From: Agelas oroides
Lineage: Eukaryota; Porifera; Demospongiae; Agelasida; Agelasidae
Length of the DNA: 64,000 nucleotides
Direction: 5' to 3'
Assembly: GCA_949130485.1 (NCBI GenBank)
Contig: OX422185.1
Span: forward strand, 4,467,928-4,531,927
Made by a program: the position numbers and the translations under genes. Positions 1 to 10,472 of this stretch are shown here, piece after piece (within the stretch, counting starts at the first letter, position 1; each line of letters starts with the position of its first letter). The notes beneath the pieces are model-generated. The model saw only the letters and a program-made list of their open reading frames with translations, had not been told where the DNA came from and did not search any database.

Positions 1-366
1 GTTGCCAGTTTGACGCAAGGTGAGTCAATGGAGCTCCATTGCCTAGGCCATTTTAACTACCAGACATCTTCAACCTTGTCGAAAACCATGCATGCCCGTT
101 GCGCCCACCGTGACTTCGTCCATAGAGTCGTTTGTTTAGCTTGCCTCCACACTTCTTGTCCTTGGAATGTCAGTCAATTGTCACCATCACGTGATTGTGT
201 CCTACCTCCTCTGTTCAAGCACCTTCATGTTCAACACTTGGTAGGTGTGGTAAGTTACCTTGTACCTTCGCTCTTCACGTTGTTCTGGGCCCCATATGCC
301 CACACACACACAACATTACGTACCAGGCCCTCCCTGTTTTTCCATACTGCAAGTGACAGGAAGTTG
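1..366. other. Non-coding start of window
   Basis: I see no supported gene here. The open frames that cross it contain no recognisable domain and run into the 21-bp tandem repeat that follows. A stretch around 290-360 resembles sequence near 35,640-35,700 (both pass through a run reading roughly 'accaggccctccc / accagactctccc ... tactg(c/t)aa'), so it is probably a remnant of a dispersed element. Confidence 0.5.
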
Positions 367-450
367 GGCAGCCTGGGAATGAGGCTAGGCAGCCTGGGAA
401 TGAGGCTAGGCAGCCTGGGAATGAGGTTAGGCAGCCTGGGAATGAGGCTA
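367..450. repeat. 21-bp tandem repeat, 4 copies
   Basis: Four head-to-tail copies of a 21-bp unit containing gcctgggaatgaggct. One copy has a single change. The unit is the same motif that forms the tips of the palindromic elements elsewhere in the window (for example 2561-2683), so a transposon end seems to have been amplified in tandem. Confidence 0.9.
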
Positions 451-482
451 GGTTTGAGGCTGTTTCAAATTCACAGCTCAAT

Positions 483-665
483 GAATACTTCACTAACTGC
501 AATGAATATTCCATCACAAAAACCCACAAGTGTTAGGAACCAGCCATGGTATATAAGGCTCACAACATGCTTGCTGAGTACTGGCTATATCAAACGCTGT
601 GAACCCATCCTGAAGTGGAGAATTTTTGGAAGACCTGGTTTAACTAGGTCTACACAAAGGTCCAC
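483..665 (-). repeat. Dispersed repeat family R1, copy 1
   Basis: Minus-strand copy of a family that recurs through the window. Diagnostic pieces are caatgaatattcc, cccacaagtgttaggaac, a 'tatataag' block and tttttggaagacctggttta. Other copies lie near 1345, 4815, 7437, 55130, 60617 and 63720. No coding capacity; probably a short non-autonomous element. Confidence 0.75.
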
Positions 666-1049
666 ACAAAGTGACAAAGGCAGCATGCATGTAATGAGCT
701 TCCTAATGGAATATGTCCCCCTTCAAGACCACGGCCTCGCTCCCAGGCTTTCCCACTCTGGAATGGGAACATGGGCAATATCACAAGCATGCCACTGTAG
801 TGTCACAAGTGCGCAGCATGAGTAACAATACAGATGGCAACAAACTCGTGATATCTTTGGTAGCAGGGAAGGTCTGCAAATGAGGCTAGTGTGCTGTGGC
901 AAGCTATGATATCAGCACTGTGATGCTCGCTCTGACTTGCCTCACATTGATGAAGTAAAGATCTGTATAATACATGTGTGTAGTAGTGGTCAGGTGCAGT
1001 GAAAGAGTGATTAGCTTCGGAACCTTCGAGGCTGTCTCAAATTCACAGC

Positions 1050-1470
1050 TCAATGAATACTTTTACAACCATCAATGGTACTGTATGGTTGGTAAAGGGT
1101 TTATTTTCGTGCTTTTCGCAAGTCAAGAATTTTCATTGCCCACGTGCACAGCAAATGAATCGTGTTTCAATCCAGCCTACTTCAAACTATCTAGCCGTCC
1201 TAACTCCAATAGAACCCTGTCAGTGAGTGTGCCTTTGATGGTTATCACTCAAGCCATCCAGGAAATTAAAGTGCTACGTAAGCACAGATGCACGAACCGG
1301 AGTGGAAGCAATCACCACTACGAACACCCTGGGTACGAGGCTGCTTAGTGTTAGGAACAAGCCAGACACACAGTGTGTTGTTGGGTACTGGCTATGTCAA
1401 AGGCTGTGAATCCATCCTTTAGTGGAGAATTTTTGGAAGACCTAGTTTAACACAAAGGTCCACACAAATT
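1050..1470 (-). repeat. Dispersed repeat family R1, copy 2 (interrupted)
   Basis: The caatgaatac part at about 1050 and the agtgttaggaac...tttttggaagacct part at 1348-1450 belong to the same R1 family but are separated by about 280 bp of unrelated sequence, as if something had inserted into the element. The plus-strand open frame over 974-1348 is not a recognisable protein. Confidence 0.55.
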
Positions 1471-2560
1471 GACAAAGGACACGTGTAATGAGCTTCCTAA
1501 TGGAATACATCCCCCTCAAGATCAATTTACCATGGTCTCGTTCCCAGACTTCCCCACTCTGGAACACGAACATGGCCAATTGTGAATGCGGGGAGAGACT
1601 GGTATATTTTCTCATGTGAACATGTCATTGGAAAAGGGCAGCAACAGAAAGGCAACATTTTGCACAGTATTCAACCAACTATACATCCAACACTTGGTGT
1701 GTATGATATTCGCCCCCCCGCCCCATGACAGCATATTATTGTTCAACGAAACACACACGCTCAACACTTTGCGTGTATGACAGGTGCCACCAACTTGCTA
1801 GATATGGTCTCAACTTGTGACCTATACAATCTGAGCAAAAATGGGAGGAGGAGAGAGCCTGGTAACATTCGTGAGAAAAGCTGTCGACTTCTGGCTCGTC
1901 ATCATTCATGTGATCAGTGTAGGACGCTCCGACTTTAGTAATTTAATAAACTGCCATGCAATATCGGAACAGTACCTGGTAGCAGCACAAGCTATTTACA
2001 ATTTCGCTCCTTGTCTTTCAGGCATCTGCAGCTCTGTTGAGTTCTGTGACGTACATTGTACATGTAAACTCGGAGCTGCGAGGTACGGTGAGCGAGCCAG
2101 TCCCGCAAACCAACCACAGTGAACTTTGATCTTAGACTCTCTGGACTTGCGTCCTTTCTGCACATCGTTTTTCACCAACCTTTGAGGCGTAGTCTACGCT
2201 TATAAGTTCATTTCGATTTGACATTTTTTTGCTGAGTGGACAAAATGTCACGTGTACACGTGGTTTCGTTCTGCAATCTGATTGGTACCACCAGAGCAAG
2301 GCGCGGGAAGTCGACAACTTTTCCCATGGATGTTACCAGGCTCTCTCCTCCCCTTGTTTTAGAGGAGAGAGCCTGGGGACAAGGCTACCAGTGGGTGGGC
2401 TCTCTCTCACCGCTCATCTTTCATACTTAAGTGTAGAGTATTGTAGCGCACTGATAACTCATGGAGAGGTGGGCCTCAAAAATTAGGAAAGCAAGTCAGC
2501 CCTCTACCAGATTATGAACAGCGCTAACCACTGCTTTTATACCTCACACTTGTATGAAAT
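1471..2560. other. Non-coding stretch
   Basis: Only short open frames without known motifs. There is a small palindromic piece near 2339-2380 (ctctcctcccct / aggagagagcctgggg) related to the window's MITE tips. No gene supported. Confidence 0.5.
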
Positions 2561-2683
2561 AGCCTCATTCCCAGGCCCCGCCCAGCTTTCCGTCGCTTGC
2601 AGTACGGAAAAGATACCAGGCCCTCTCCCGCTTTACCGTACTAATAAGCGACGGAAAGCTGGGCGGGGCCTGGGAATGAGGCT
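2561..2683. mobile_element. Foldback MITE (AGCCTCATTCCCAGGC tips)
   Basis: A 123-bp near-perfect palindrome: the left arm agcctcattcccaggccccg is matched at the right end by its reverse complement, and the arms continue inward through a gcttccgtcgctt-type stretch. About 38 bp of arm on each side can pair. It encodes nothing; size and structure fit a hairpin-type miniature inverted-repeat element. Confidence 0.85.
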
Positions 2684-2715
2684 ATGTATGAAACACTTAC
2701 ATGAATAATATTAAT

Positions 2716-2823
<108 letters not shown>

Positions 2824-3360
2824 AAAACAAACACTCTGGTTTAACAGTGTGCTGTGAATCCACAGATCAACTACCAGCCTGTGTTCCCAGGCCTTCCCAT
2901 CACCCAGTTTTTGATTGCTTGCTGTATGCAAAAACAGAGGCGGAAGGGAACATTTATCACATGATGTAAATGTCTACCTAAATAGACAGAGGAGGTAGTG
3001 GTCCCTAAATGAAGGAGTGTGTTTCACACACGTTCTTTGTCCTGTACAACAAACAGCAACGCTTTCACTTTGCAAATGTTTGACACTTCAACACACAGAC
3101 TAGTAAGCATAAAATGAAAGCAAGTAAACCCTTTCTACTTGTGCCATTTTAAGAGTCAGCCTATCACTTGGGCTACATACGTAATTGCGTCACGACTTTT
3201 GTAATTATTGCTGTGACATCGTCGTGCTGCGATATCACGTGCGAATCAATAGCCTGGGAGCGAGGCTAGAGGGACATGGTCTGACAGTCGATCAATTGGT
3301 CCACAACACACAAAACAAACCATATCTATCATACGTCTAACTAACACGAATGTATGGGAG

Positions 3361-3700
3361 TCAATGGGAAAGCCTGGGTGGTGGAGGTAGGTGTGGAGGT
3401 GAGGTGTGTGAGGATGGGTGGTGGAGGTAGGTGTGGAGGTGAGGTGTGTGAGGATGGGTGGTGGAGGTAGATGCGTGACTTGCAGTACTGATATGGATTC
3501 TCACGTGACTTGTAATAAAAAACACGGCTTTTATAAACTGTGTGCAGCTGCAATCCTCACACACCTCACCTCCGCACCTACCTCCACCACCCATCCTCAC
3601 ACACCTCACCTCTGCACCTACCTCCACCACCCATCCTCACACACACACACCTTAGCACCTACCTCCACCACCCATCCTCACACACACACCTCAGCACTAA
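3361..3700. repeat. Inverted-arm minisatellite
   Basis: Left arm (about 3366-3470): repeated units built on gatgggtggtggaggtag and gtggaggtgaggtgtgtg. Right arm (about 3554-3700): the same units in reverse complement (cctacctccaccacccatc). The arms are separated by about 80 bp of unique sequence, so the locus could fold into a long imperfect hairpin. Proline/threonine open frames here are repeat artefacts. Confidence 0.85.
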
Positions 3701-3901
3701 CCAGCAAGCCTGAACAGAACTAGCATACATGAAGAACGTTCTGTAGGAAGTGATGATCCTGCAAAAAAAAAAAGAGCCGGGAGAAGGAAAAGGAGGGAAA
3801 ATTGTAAAGATAATAATAGAACAAAAGAATAGATATCTGTCATAAGTGGGGAGGAGAAGGAGACCATGAAATGGTCTGAGTTATTATTATCTCATAAACT
3901 C

Positions 3902-4264
3902 GTTGTTTTAGTTAACTATAACTTTAACTAAATACATTTTAGTATGGCCTTTTCAAAATTTAGTTAACCAAAACTACAACTAACTAAAATGTTTTGCTAA
4001 GCTGGGAACTGTAACTAAAACATACAAGAACATACAAGAAGAAACCATAACTACACTAAAACAGAAAACAGCCTATTTTCACTGATAACTGTAACTAAAT
4101 ACCTTTTAGTAAGGGGTTTTAGTGTTTTAGTAATTGAAACTATAACTAACTAAAAATTTTGTAAAACTGGGAAACTACAACTAAACTAAACCAAAAGTAT
4201 TTTCTAAATACAAAAACTAACTATAACTAAACTAAAAGCACAAACCCTATACTAAAACAACACT
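3902..4264. mobile_element. ACTAAAAC-rich TIR element, copy 1
   Basis: Starts with gttgttttagtt and ends with actaaaacaacac, an inverted terminal pair. The interior consists of degenerate 'aactaaaac' runs. A second, longer copy lies at 61705-62319 with the same ends. Non-coding. Confidence 0.7.
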
Positions 4265-4337
4265 GCGAGTCATAAACTGTCGTTGTTTGCCCTTGAGCAT
4301 AAGTTCAGCCATTTTAGCATGTGTGGCAGTCCCAGGT

Positions 4338-4492
4338 AGAAATCGAACATTATTCCATTGCGTATTTCGACCACATTACCGTGCTCAAAGCATTCCAGCG
4401 CAGAACTTCCGTTGAGGGTGGGGCTCATACGTGCTACATAGACTTATCAGGTATTCATGCACCTACGCTGCACGTATGAGCCCCGCCCTTAA
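4338..4492. mobile_element. Foldback element fragment (family R2)
   Basis: Contains gtagaaatcgaacattattc, a run through gcgcagaactt and the block tgctacatagacttatcag. The same order of blocks occurs at 63041-63283, where the element is complete, and a piece occurs near 52240-52350. Non-coding. Confidence 0.7.
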
Positions 4493-4625
4493 TGTACACT
4501 ACACAGACCCGGTAAACCAAGGCCTTCCAAAAAGTTTGATGCTCACATCTACTGATAGCTGAAAGGACCTAAGCCCTTCCCATGCAATACCACCACAACT
4601 TGGCTACCCTTAAATACGTTGTTCC

Positions 4626-4759
4626 TAGCCTCGGTCCCAGGCCTCCCCCGTTTTACCTTCCGTTTGCGTTCACAATAATACACGGGAGTCTTCCGCTCCG
4701 GTGTATTATTGTGAACGCAAACGGAAGGTAAAAACGGGGGAGGCCTGGGACCGAGGCTA
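4626..4759. mobile_element. Perfect foldback MITE (tagcctcggtcccaggcc tips)
   Basis: A 134-bp element whose two arms (about 60 bp each) are essentially perfect reverse complements, starting tagcctcggtcccaggcc and ending ggcctgggaccgaggcta. The arm includes cttccgtttgcgttcacaat. The near absence of mismatches suggests a young insertion or gene conversion between arms. Confidence 0.9.
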
Positions 4760-4814
4760 CGTTGTTCCTATCACTTGTAGAGCCCCTAAAGATTAATGTT
4801 ACATAATCATATGT

Positions 4815-5000
4815 GTACACATAGACCCAGCAAACTAGGTCTTCCAAAAATTTTTAATCACTGCAAGACTAAAGATGCTATCTCTGGCTTTCAAGATACT
4901 GCACAATAGCTGCCTTCATATACCCTGGCTTGTTCCTAACACTTGTGGGTTTGTGTGACGTCAGAGTAAAATATTCATTGAGCTATGAATACTGTCATTG
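4815..5000 (+). repeat. Dispersed repeat family R1, copy 3
   Basis: Plus-strand copy: 'aggtcttccaaaaattttta', then cttgttcctaacacttgtgg, then attcattgagctatgaatac. A related partial copy precedes it at about 4497-4640. Confidence 0.75.
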
Positions 5001-5320
5001 TCCCGCTTAGCAGAAATGGTTTTAACAAAGTAGAATTTCTTGGGCCTATCCCCAAAATGTCCAATCAAACTGCGAGACTTTTTTGAACTATTATGCTACA
5101 CTTCCAGCAGTACTCAGGTACCCAAATAATTTTTGAGCGGGTGTGGTGCAAATTGTTTTGGATGTTAGGTACGAAACACTTATGGATTTCTGATAATATT
5201 CATGACCACAATGAATAATATTAAATCAAAGAAGCACCATGTTGTCCAAGCAGAGGAGGGAGGACATGACATCATAGCAAGAGTTATTTTGACATTCCAA
5301 GGGCAAGAATCACTCAGGCA

Positions 5321-6084
5321 TATTAAGGCCTGGCTCAATAATTTTGCGTGATACAGAGAGATTACGATAATATCTCATTGGTGCACGGAAGTGACCTCGC
5401 AGGTGCGATGCGAAGTAGCTATGTTTTGCGCTTGCTTTTGTGATTCAACGATGAAACTAGAACGAAGTGAATTGTTGTTTGGAATCTACAGTGGATCGGT
5501 AGTTCATGGCGCAGAGAATTAGTCTTCGTTTCTCTTTAAATCTCGTGCCAACGTCATGAAAATGGCAGAGTTGGTGTCGAGATGGCGATGGTGATACTGA
5601 GACGGAGTTCTTGCAGCTGTTGCAGGAGCCCGTTTGTGTCTTCTGGGGTTTACTCTACAATTTTATTTTGGGAAATCGGCAGCAGGCTACTGTAGTCTTT
5701 GGGCAAGCCAAAAAACGCCTGGACCACACCCCCAAGAAGGCCTCTTTTGTCAGTTCTGAACAAACGCAGCTATGTTGCAAGTTTCCCAAAACAAAATCAA
5801 GTAAGTGACATTGTACTTAGCCTTCATGCAAAATTTCATGCTCCAAAGTGCTCTCCAACATCTCCGGAATTGCTGCTTTAGTACACGCAACAGACATATT
5901 GTCAACGACTGTTCAGCATCACGTGATAAATGGGCGTGGTCAACTGTGAAGCCTTATGAATTCACACTGGTGGACCTTTGCTTGAGTGCAGACCAGAACC
6001 CTATGACACTTTTATGTGCAAAGATATAGCATCACAAAGATGACGAACATTTTTGTCAAAAACAAGTTGAGCCAGGCCTTAATA
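5321..6084. mobile_element. TIR element, about 760 bp
   Basis: Left end tattaaggcctggctcaa and right end ttgagccaggccttaata are exact inverted repeats, with TA at both outer edges as expected for a TA-targeting (Tc1/mariner-like) insertion. The interior has no recognisable transposase; the short open frames at 5611-6029 show no known motif. Likely non-autonomous. Confidence 0.8.
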
Positions 6085-6769
6085 TACCTGAGCATGGATC
6101 AAGCTACAAGGATCACTTTATGGCCTTAGTCACGACAAACGCAATTTTTTTTTTGTAGCTCGGGCAGTGCAAAAACTTTACAGTGGAAACAGCCCATTTT
6201 CACATATTTTGTGTAGTTTTCTTCAGGCTATCCGCCGATATATAGATCGTCCAGAATGGTCCAGGCGAAACAAAATGTTTCAAATTTTAGTGCGGGGGTG
6301 TCGATCGAGTTGCGCGTGACAACGTTGATAGAAGCCGCTCGTACACCGCCTAGCCTCACCCGACACTGAACAAAAGTAGATTTCTGCAAAGTACAGGTGC
6401 CATTCTATAAAAACGTGTGCAAGTTTGGCTTGGATGGAAGTAAGCGGCATGCTGATTACACGTTGGAATGAAGCCTCCCGGGCACTTCCTATTCATGCTT
6501 TAAAATCCAATTATCTGGACCGTTCGTCTATCGACTGTTACATGTCCTCTCTCAGTCGATGTGTCCTCCTAGAGATGATACAATACCACAATTATCGATA
6601 CCATCGATACTGATACCAGTAATTGCAGTAACGACACTCGGCTCTTCACAATCAAATCTCTACTGATCGAATACCTTAGGAAGAGCTGTAGAACAATTGG
6701 TTGGGTGCCTCGCCAAGCAAGCAAAAGTCAGCAGTCAAGGTCAAAGTACAACAGCCATGCGAAGGGTTT
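6085..6769. other. Non-coding stretch
   Basis: No supported gene. Open frames are short and without motifs. Confidence 0.5.
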
Positions 6770-6947
6770 CAGAGGCTTGTCAAACTGCACAAGTGCATAT
6801 GCAAAGTCCACTTGTTTAAACTAACCACCAATCAGATTGAGTTGTTATACAAGCGGGCTTTGGTGAACAGTGTTAAATCTGATTGGTGGTTACTTTACAT
6901 AAGTGGACTTTGCACTTACAGTTTGACAAGCAACCTGAAAACCTCTG
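6770..6947. mobile_element. Foldback element, 178 bp
   Basis: Arms of about 75 bp: cagaggcttgtcaaactgca... on the left and its reverse complement tttgacaagcaacctgaaaa...cctctg on the right, including aaccaccaatcagatt paired with aatctgattggtggtt. The open frame across it is an artefact. Confidence 0.85.
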
Positions 6948-7028
6948 TAAAACATCTTGTGAATATTTGATACGATGACGTAACCAGGGTCAGAGTGAAC
7001 TTAGCCTATCCCACAAGTTGTGTGCTCT

Positions 7029-7408
7029 AACCTCGTTCCCAGGCCTTCTCACCATCCAGTTTTTTTATTGCTTGCAGTATGCAAAAACGGAGGGGAAAGG
7101 CCTGGTCAATTTTATCATGTGAATGGACAGAGGGGGAGGAGTCCCCAATCAAAAGAATGCAATTCATGCACGCATTCTTTGCTTTGAACCAGGATCAGTT
7201 ACGCTTTCGCTTCACGAACATTCAAAACTCCAGCGCTTGGGGCAGAAACTACAAGATAAGGCTTCACACTCACTAATTGAATGGGGGACCCATGTCTTCC
7301 TAGGTAGACAAAACATCATTTACATGATAAAATGGACCAGGCCTTCCCCCTCTGTCTTTGCATGCAACCAATCCAAACTGGACGATGAGAAGGACTGGGA
7401 ACGAGGCC
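7029..7408. mobile_element. TIR element, about 380 bp
   Basis: Begins acctcgttcccaggccttct and ends aaggactgggaacgaggc, inverted copies of the same tip found in the window's other MITEs. Inner arms (ccatccagttt / aaactggacgatg) extend the match, as do two internal aaggcctgg/ccaggcctt pieces. Closely related to 55319-55708. Confidence 0.75.
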
Positions 7409-7436
7409 AATGCGCTGCATGTTATCGTTAAACGTG

Positions 7437-7640
7437 GACCCGGTCAAAAAAGCGCAGACCAGGTCTTCCAAAAATTTTAACTCATGAAAGCATTCGATAA
7501 TGACGCTAATTAACTCTCGCAGTGGAGAGCTGTTCTTATATATCCTGTCTTGGACCTAACACTTGTGGGTTTAGTTCCGGTTGTGGTACAGTATTCATTG
7601 AGCTATGAATACTGTTATTGCATTTATGAATACTGCTAGC
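7437..7640 (+). repeat. Dispersed repeat family R1, copy 4
   Basis: Contains caggtcttccaaaaatttta, cctaacacttgtgggttt and tattcattgagctatgaata in the family order. Confidence 0.75.
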
Positions 7641-8341
7641 TATTAATCAATGGCCCAATCCAGAGTAGCCGGAAGATGCTTCAGTATCATGGGGCCTGAG
7701 CAAGCAGTACATTGCACTGATTTACACAAACCATGAATAGCAACAGGGTTTGCGACTTTCCACTGTCAGTCACACATGCATGGACTAAGCAAATCTGAAC
7801 TGAGCTGAGGTGTGACCGTCCGCAGTGTTCTATTCTAAACCTCTGACGAAATCGGATTTAGCACACAAAAGGAAGACTGAGTCGAGAATACTAAATGCCA
7901 TATGTTCCTGTGCTAGAAAGTACCTACATGTATAATTATGCCAGCAGAATTTGCCAATGCCTACGTGGGAGGAAGGCTTACATATCTGCAGTGCAGAGGT
8001 AGCTAATGGTAGACATAAACATCGTGTCAGAGTTGGAAATAAAAACACATACACTAAAATAACCTCACTCCCAGGTTCTTGCACATGGCACACTGGGACA
8101 AAAAGCCTGGGATTAGCCTGGGAAGTTAGAACAAGCCTATGCAAACACATGTACAGTCACACACACAAACAGGACAATATTCCAGAGGCGGCTTAAGTCC
8201 CCTGTGCTAGATATGTTAAACATATATCCCACCTAGTATATAACACAGCTGGCTATAGTAAGCAAACCTCGTCCTTGGGCTACTCAGTCTGTTTACTGCC
8301 ATAAATCCCTGGCACCTGTGCTATAACTGTAACCAAGAGCG
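7641..8341. other. Non-coding stretch
   Basis: Antiparallel open frames at 7830-8196 overlap each other and carry no recognisable domain. No gene supported. Confidence 0.45.
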
Positions 8342-8586
8342 CATAAGATCGGGCGGCTAGAGTAAGAGCGTGTAACTCCAATAGAAGCCTGTAGTCTGGG
8401 CAAAATTATTGAACTGTACTAAATATAGAACACACGGTCACGTGCGTGCTTAGCAACAATGCATAATGGCTTATGTCAATGCAGCGTGCGCAGTGCGTGT
8501 TACTATTTTAGTACTGGCGGTAAATTCCGCCCGGTTTCGAATTTTACGTAGTTACACACTCTTACTCTAGCCGCCCGTTCTTATGT
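8342..8586. mobile_element. TIR element, about 245 bp
   Basis: Left cataagatcgggcggctaga...gtgtaact and right agttacacactcttactcta...gttcttatg are inverted repeats of roughly 38 bp with few mismatches. Non-coding MITE. Confidence 0.8.
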
Positions 8587-8864
8587 GCTGTAACTAATGC
8601 ACTTACAAACTAACCTGTGGTTACAGAGAAGTAAACTCAATTGAGATGTGCACACGTCAGCAGCACACGCCTTGAGAGGTCTTGAGATAAAATACTTTCT
8701 TGTAGCCAGCTAGATCGCACATGGCTGCTATAGTCTCAGGACAGATGAACCAGAGGGCTGGGTAGAGACAAATAAAATAGTGACTAGCCAGTATTTCTAG
8801 TGGCCAATATTATATCACATCTAAATCTCCCTTCACAAGACCTGTAGAAATACACCACACACCA

Positions 8865-9008
8865 TGTGACAGCCATGTGAGTCATGTGACCTTATGTGAC
8901 AGTCATGTGGCAGTCATGTGAGTCATGTGACCTTATGTGACAGTCATGTGGCAGTCATGTGAGTCATGTGACAGTCATGTGGCAGTCATTTGACGGTCAT
9001 GTGACAGT
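8865..9008. repeat. Tandem repeat built on cagtcatgtg
   Basis: About 140 bp of repeated gtgacagtcatgtg / gtgagtcatgtgacc blocks, arranged as larger units of roughly 60 bp that decay to single 13-14 bp units at the right end. Confidence 0.85.
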
Positions 9009-9253
9009 TACAAGTGTGCAAGAATGATGATTAGAATATGCCAAATTTCAGGACAACATCAGTACGAGGCTAAATACGTACCTACCTGGCTGGGCACAAG
9101 ACTAACTTCATACGGAACAAACCTTGATTTCTCAGACTGTGTTGATCTTCAAGGGGTAGCCACTTGTGTGTCACTGATTAACGTATTTGTGACCAGGATC
9201 AACACTTGATCAGCAGAAGTGATCGCGTCCTACCTCTTCTGATGCAGCATCTG

Positions 9254-9896
9254 GGCACCCTGGCCACGTGGGAGGAGGGAAAAGTGGCCTGGTATCCACT
9301 GTTTGCGCATGCGCGAACGATTCCGGAAATCTTCTGCGAACGAGTCCGATTATGGACAAGTTACACGTGGTTGTCATGCGGAGAAATAACCAGACTAGAT
9401 ATACGGCTTGCAGTGTGGCAGATGTGTTTACACAGCGATGGCTTCCATTATCAGAGACACAAGCGGTGACACAACAAGGACTACGCTACAACCACCGCTG
9501 GTTCCACTATCTGTGCTTGTAGTTGAAAACAAACGGCAGAGTCTTGTAGCAGATGGACTTCCCAAATCCCGTAGGTAGCCACAGGAATACGTCTTTACCA
9601 TCGTAGATACATTTGATTGCATCCAGCTGCTCTGCTTTCAACGTGAAATCTCCCTTTCCAATACAACAAAGAGGGAACTTGAGCACTTTATCAAAGTCCT
9701 CGCTTTTACCTGCCATGTTCGCTGGATAAGCTCGAGACGGACGTGCTTCGGAGCTATACGCCAGTATACAGTAAAGATTAACGGTTCGTAAACGATGGTA
9801 TACGATACCCCATGAAATCATGGGGGGTTTTTGCGTATGCGCAAACAGTGGTTACCAGGCCATTTTTCCTTCCTCCCACGTGGCCTGGGTACGAGG
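9254..9896. mobile_element. TIR element carrying a helicase fragment
   Basis: About 60-bp inverted repeats bound this 640-bp segment. The left arm includes ggccacgtgggagg and ggcctggtatccactgtttg; the right arm is the reverse complement with a handful of mismatches and ends in gtacgaggctag. The interior on the minus strand holds a broken RecQ-like helicase N-terminal fragment (separate entry). Either the element captured a gene piece or two solo MITEs flank an old fragment; the close fit of arms to fragment favours the former. Confidence 0.7.
9428..9716 (-). pseudogene. RecQ-like DNA helicase fragment, broken
   Basis: The minus strand starts at a Met (position 9716) and reads through a Q-motif-like region (LKAEQLDAIKCI), then GKDVFLWLPTGFGKSICYK, which matches helicase motif I (PTGxGKS) of the RecQ family. 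The frame ends in a stop just after NYKHR. One base further along, another frame continues with VVLVVSPLVSLIME, which matches motif Ia (SPLxSLM). So the first helicase lobe is present but split by a frameshift, motif II (DExH) and everything after it are absent, and the coding ends at a stop. It lies inside an inverted-repeat element. Family call is confident; functional gene is very unlikely. Confidence 0.8.
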
Positions 9897-9904
9897 CTAG
9901 TACG

Positions 9905-10202
9905 TATTAGTCTCGTGCCCAGCCCATGCCCGCCTCCCGGCGAGAAAAGATCTGGTGAACAAAGTCAAATTTCTTGGGCTAAGCGGTGAGGACCAGTGAG
10001 ATTGTGAGATGAGTAATTATTCCCTTACAAATTATGGTAAAATTTGTTCATCTCCATTCGTTCATCTCCATCCATACCTTTTTTGAGCAGGCTTACCGCA
10101 AAATGCTTTGTATGTTACACTGTGCAGACTAGCCTAAGAAATTCAACTTGGTTTCCCATACCGTTTCTCCTCACGAGAGGGTTGGGTCTGGGGACGAGAC
10201 TA
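9905..10202. mobile_element. TIR element, about 300 bp
   Basis: Left attagtctcgtgcccagccc and right gggtctggggacgagactag are inverted ends. Inner blocks aatttcttgggcta and tagcctaagaaatt also pair. Related right ends occur at about 58463-58540 and a left end at the very end of the window (63960-64000). Confidence 0.75.
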
Positions 10203-10472
10203 GTATCATAGACAACATACTTCCTCCCTAGGTATATTATCTATGCTAGTATGAAGTTGCAACAAACTACCATGTGACCATAAGGTGATTTTGCTCATAC
10301 ACTGACAGATCAACACACAACTCTATCACAATCACATACAGTGGAAAGACTTGGATGTAACTTAAACCTTACTTCACTGATTCCAGTGATAGGGGTTATT
10401 CGATGATCTGGTGAGGACACTCGGCACGAGTTCTTTGCCATTGTGCATGACCTTTGAACCCAAGGATCCACG

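Noticed and set aside
10..825. 271-residue open frame with repeated LGSLGMR
   Set aside because: It is created by the 21-bp tandem repeat and contains no domain; the opposite strand is open over the same repeat.
9206..9522. Plus-strand open frames over the helicase segment
   Set aside because: The minus strand carries recognisable helicase motifs; the plus frames do not.
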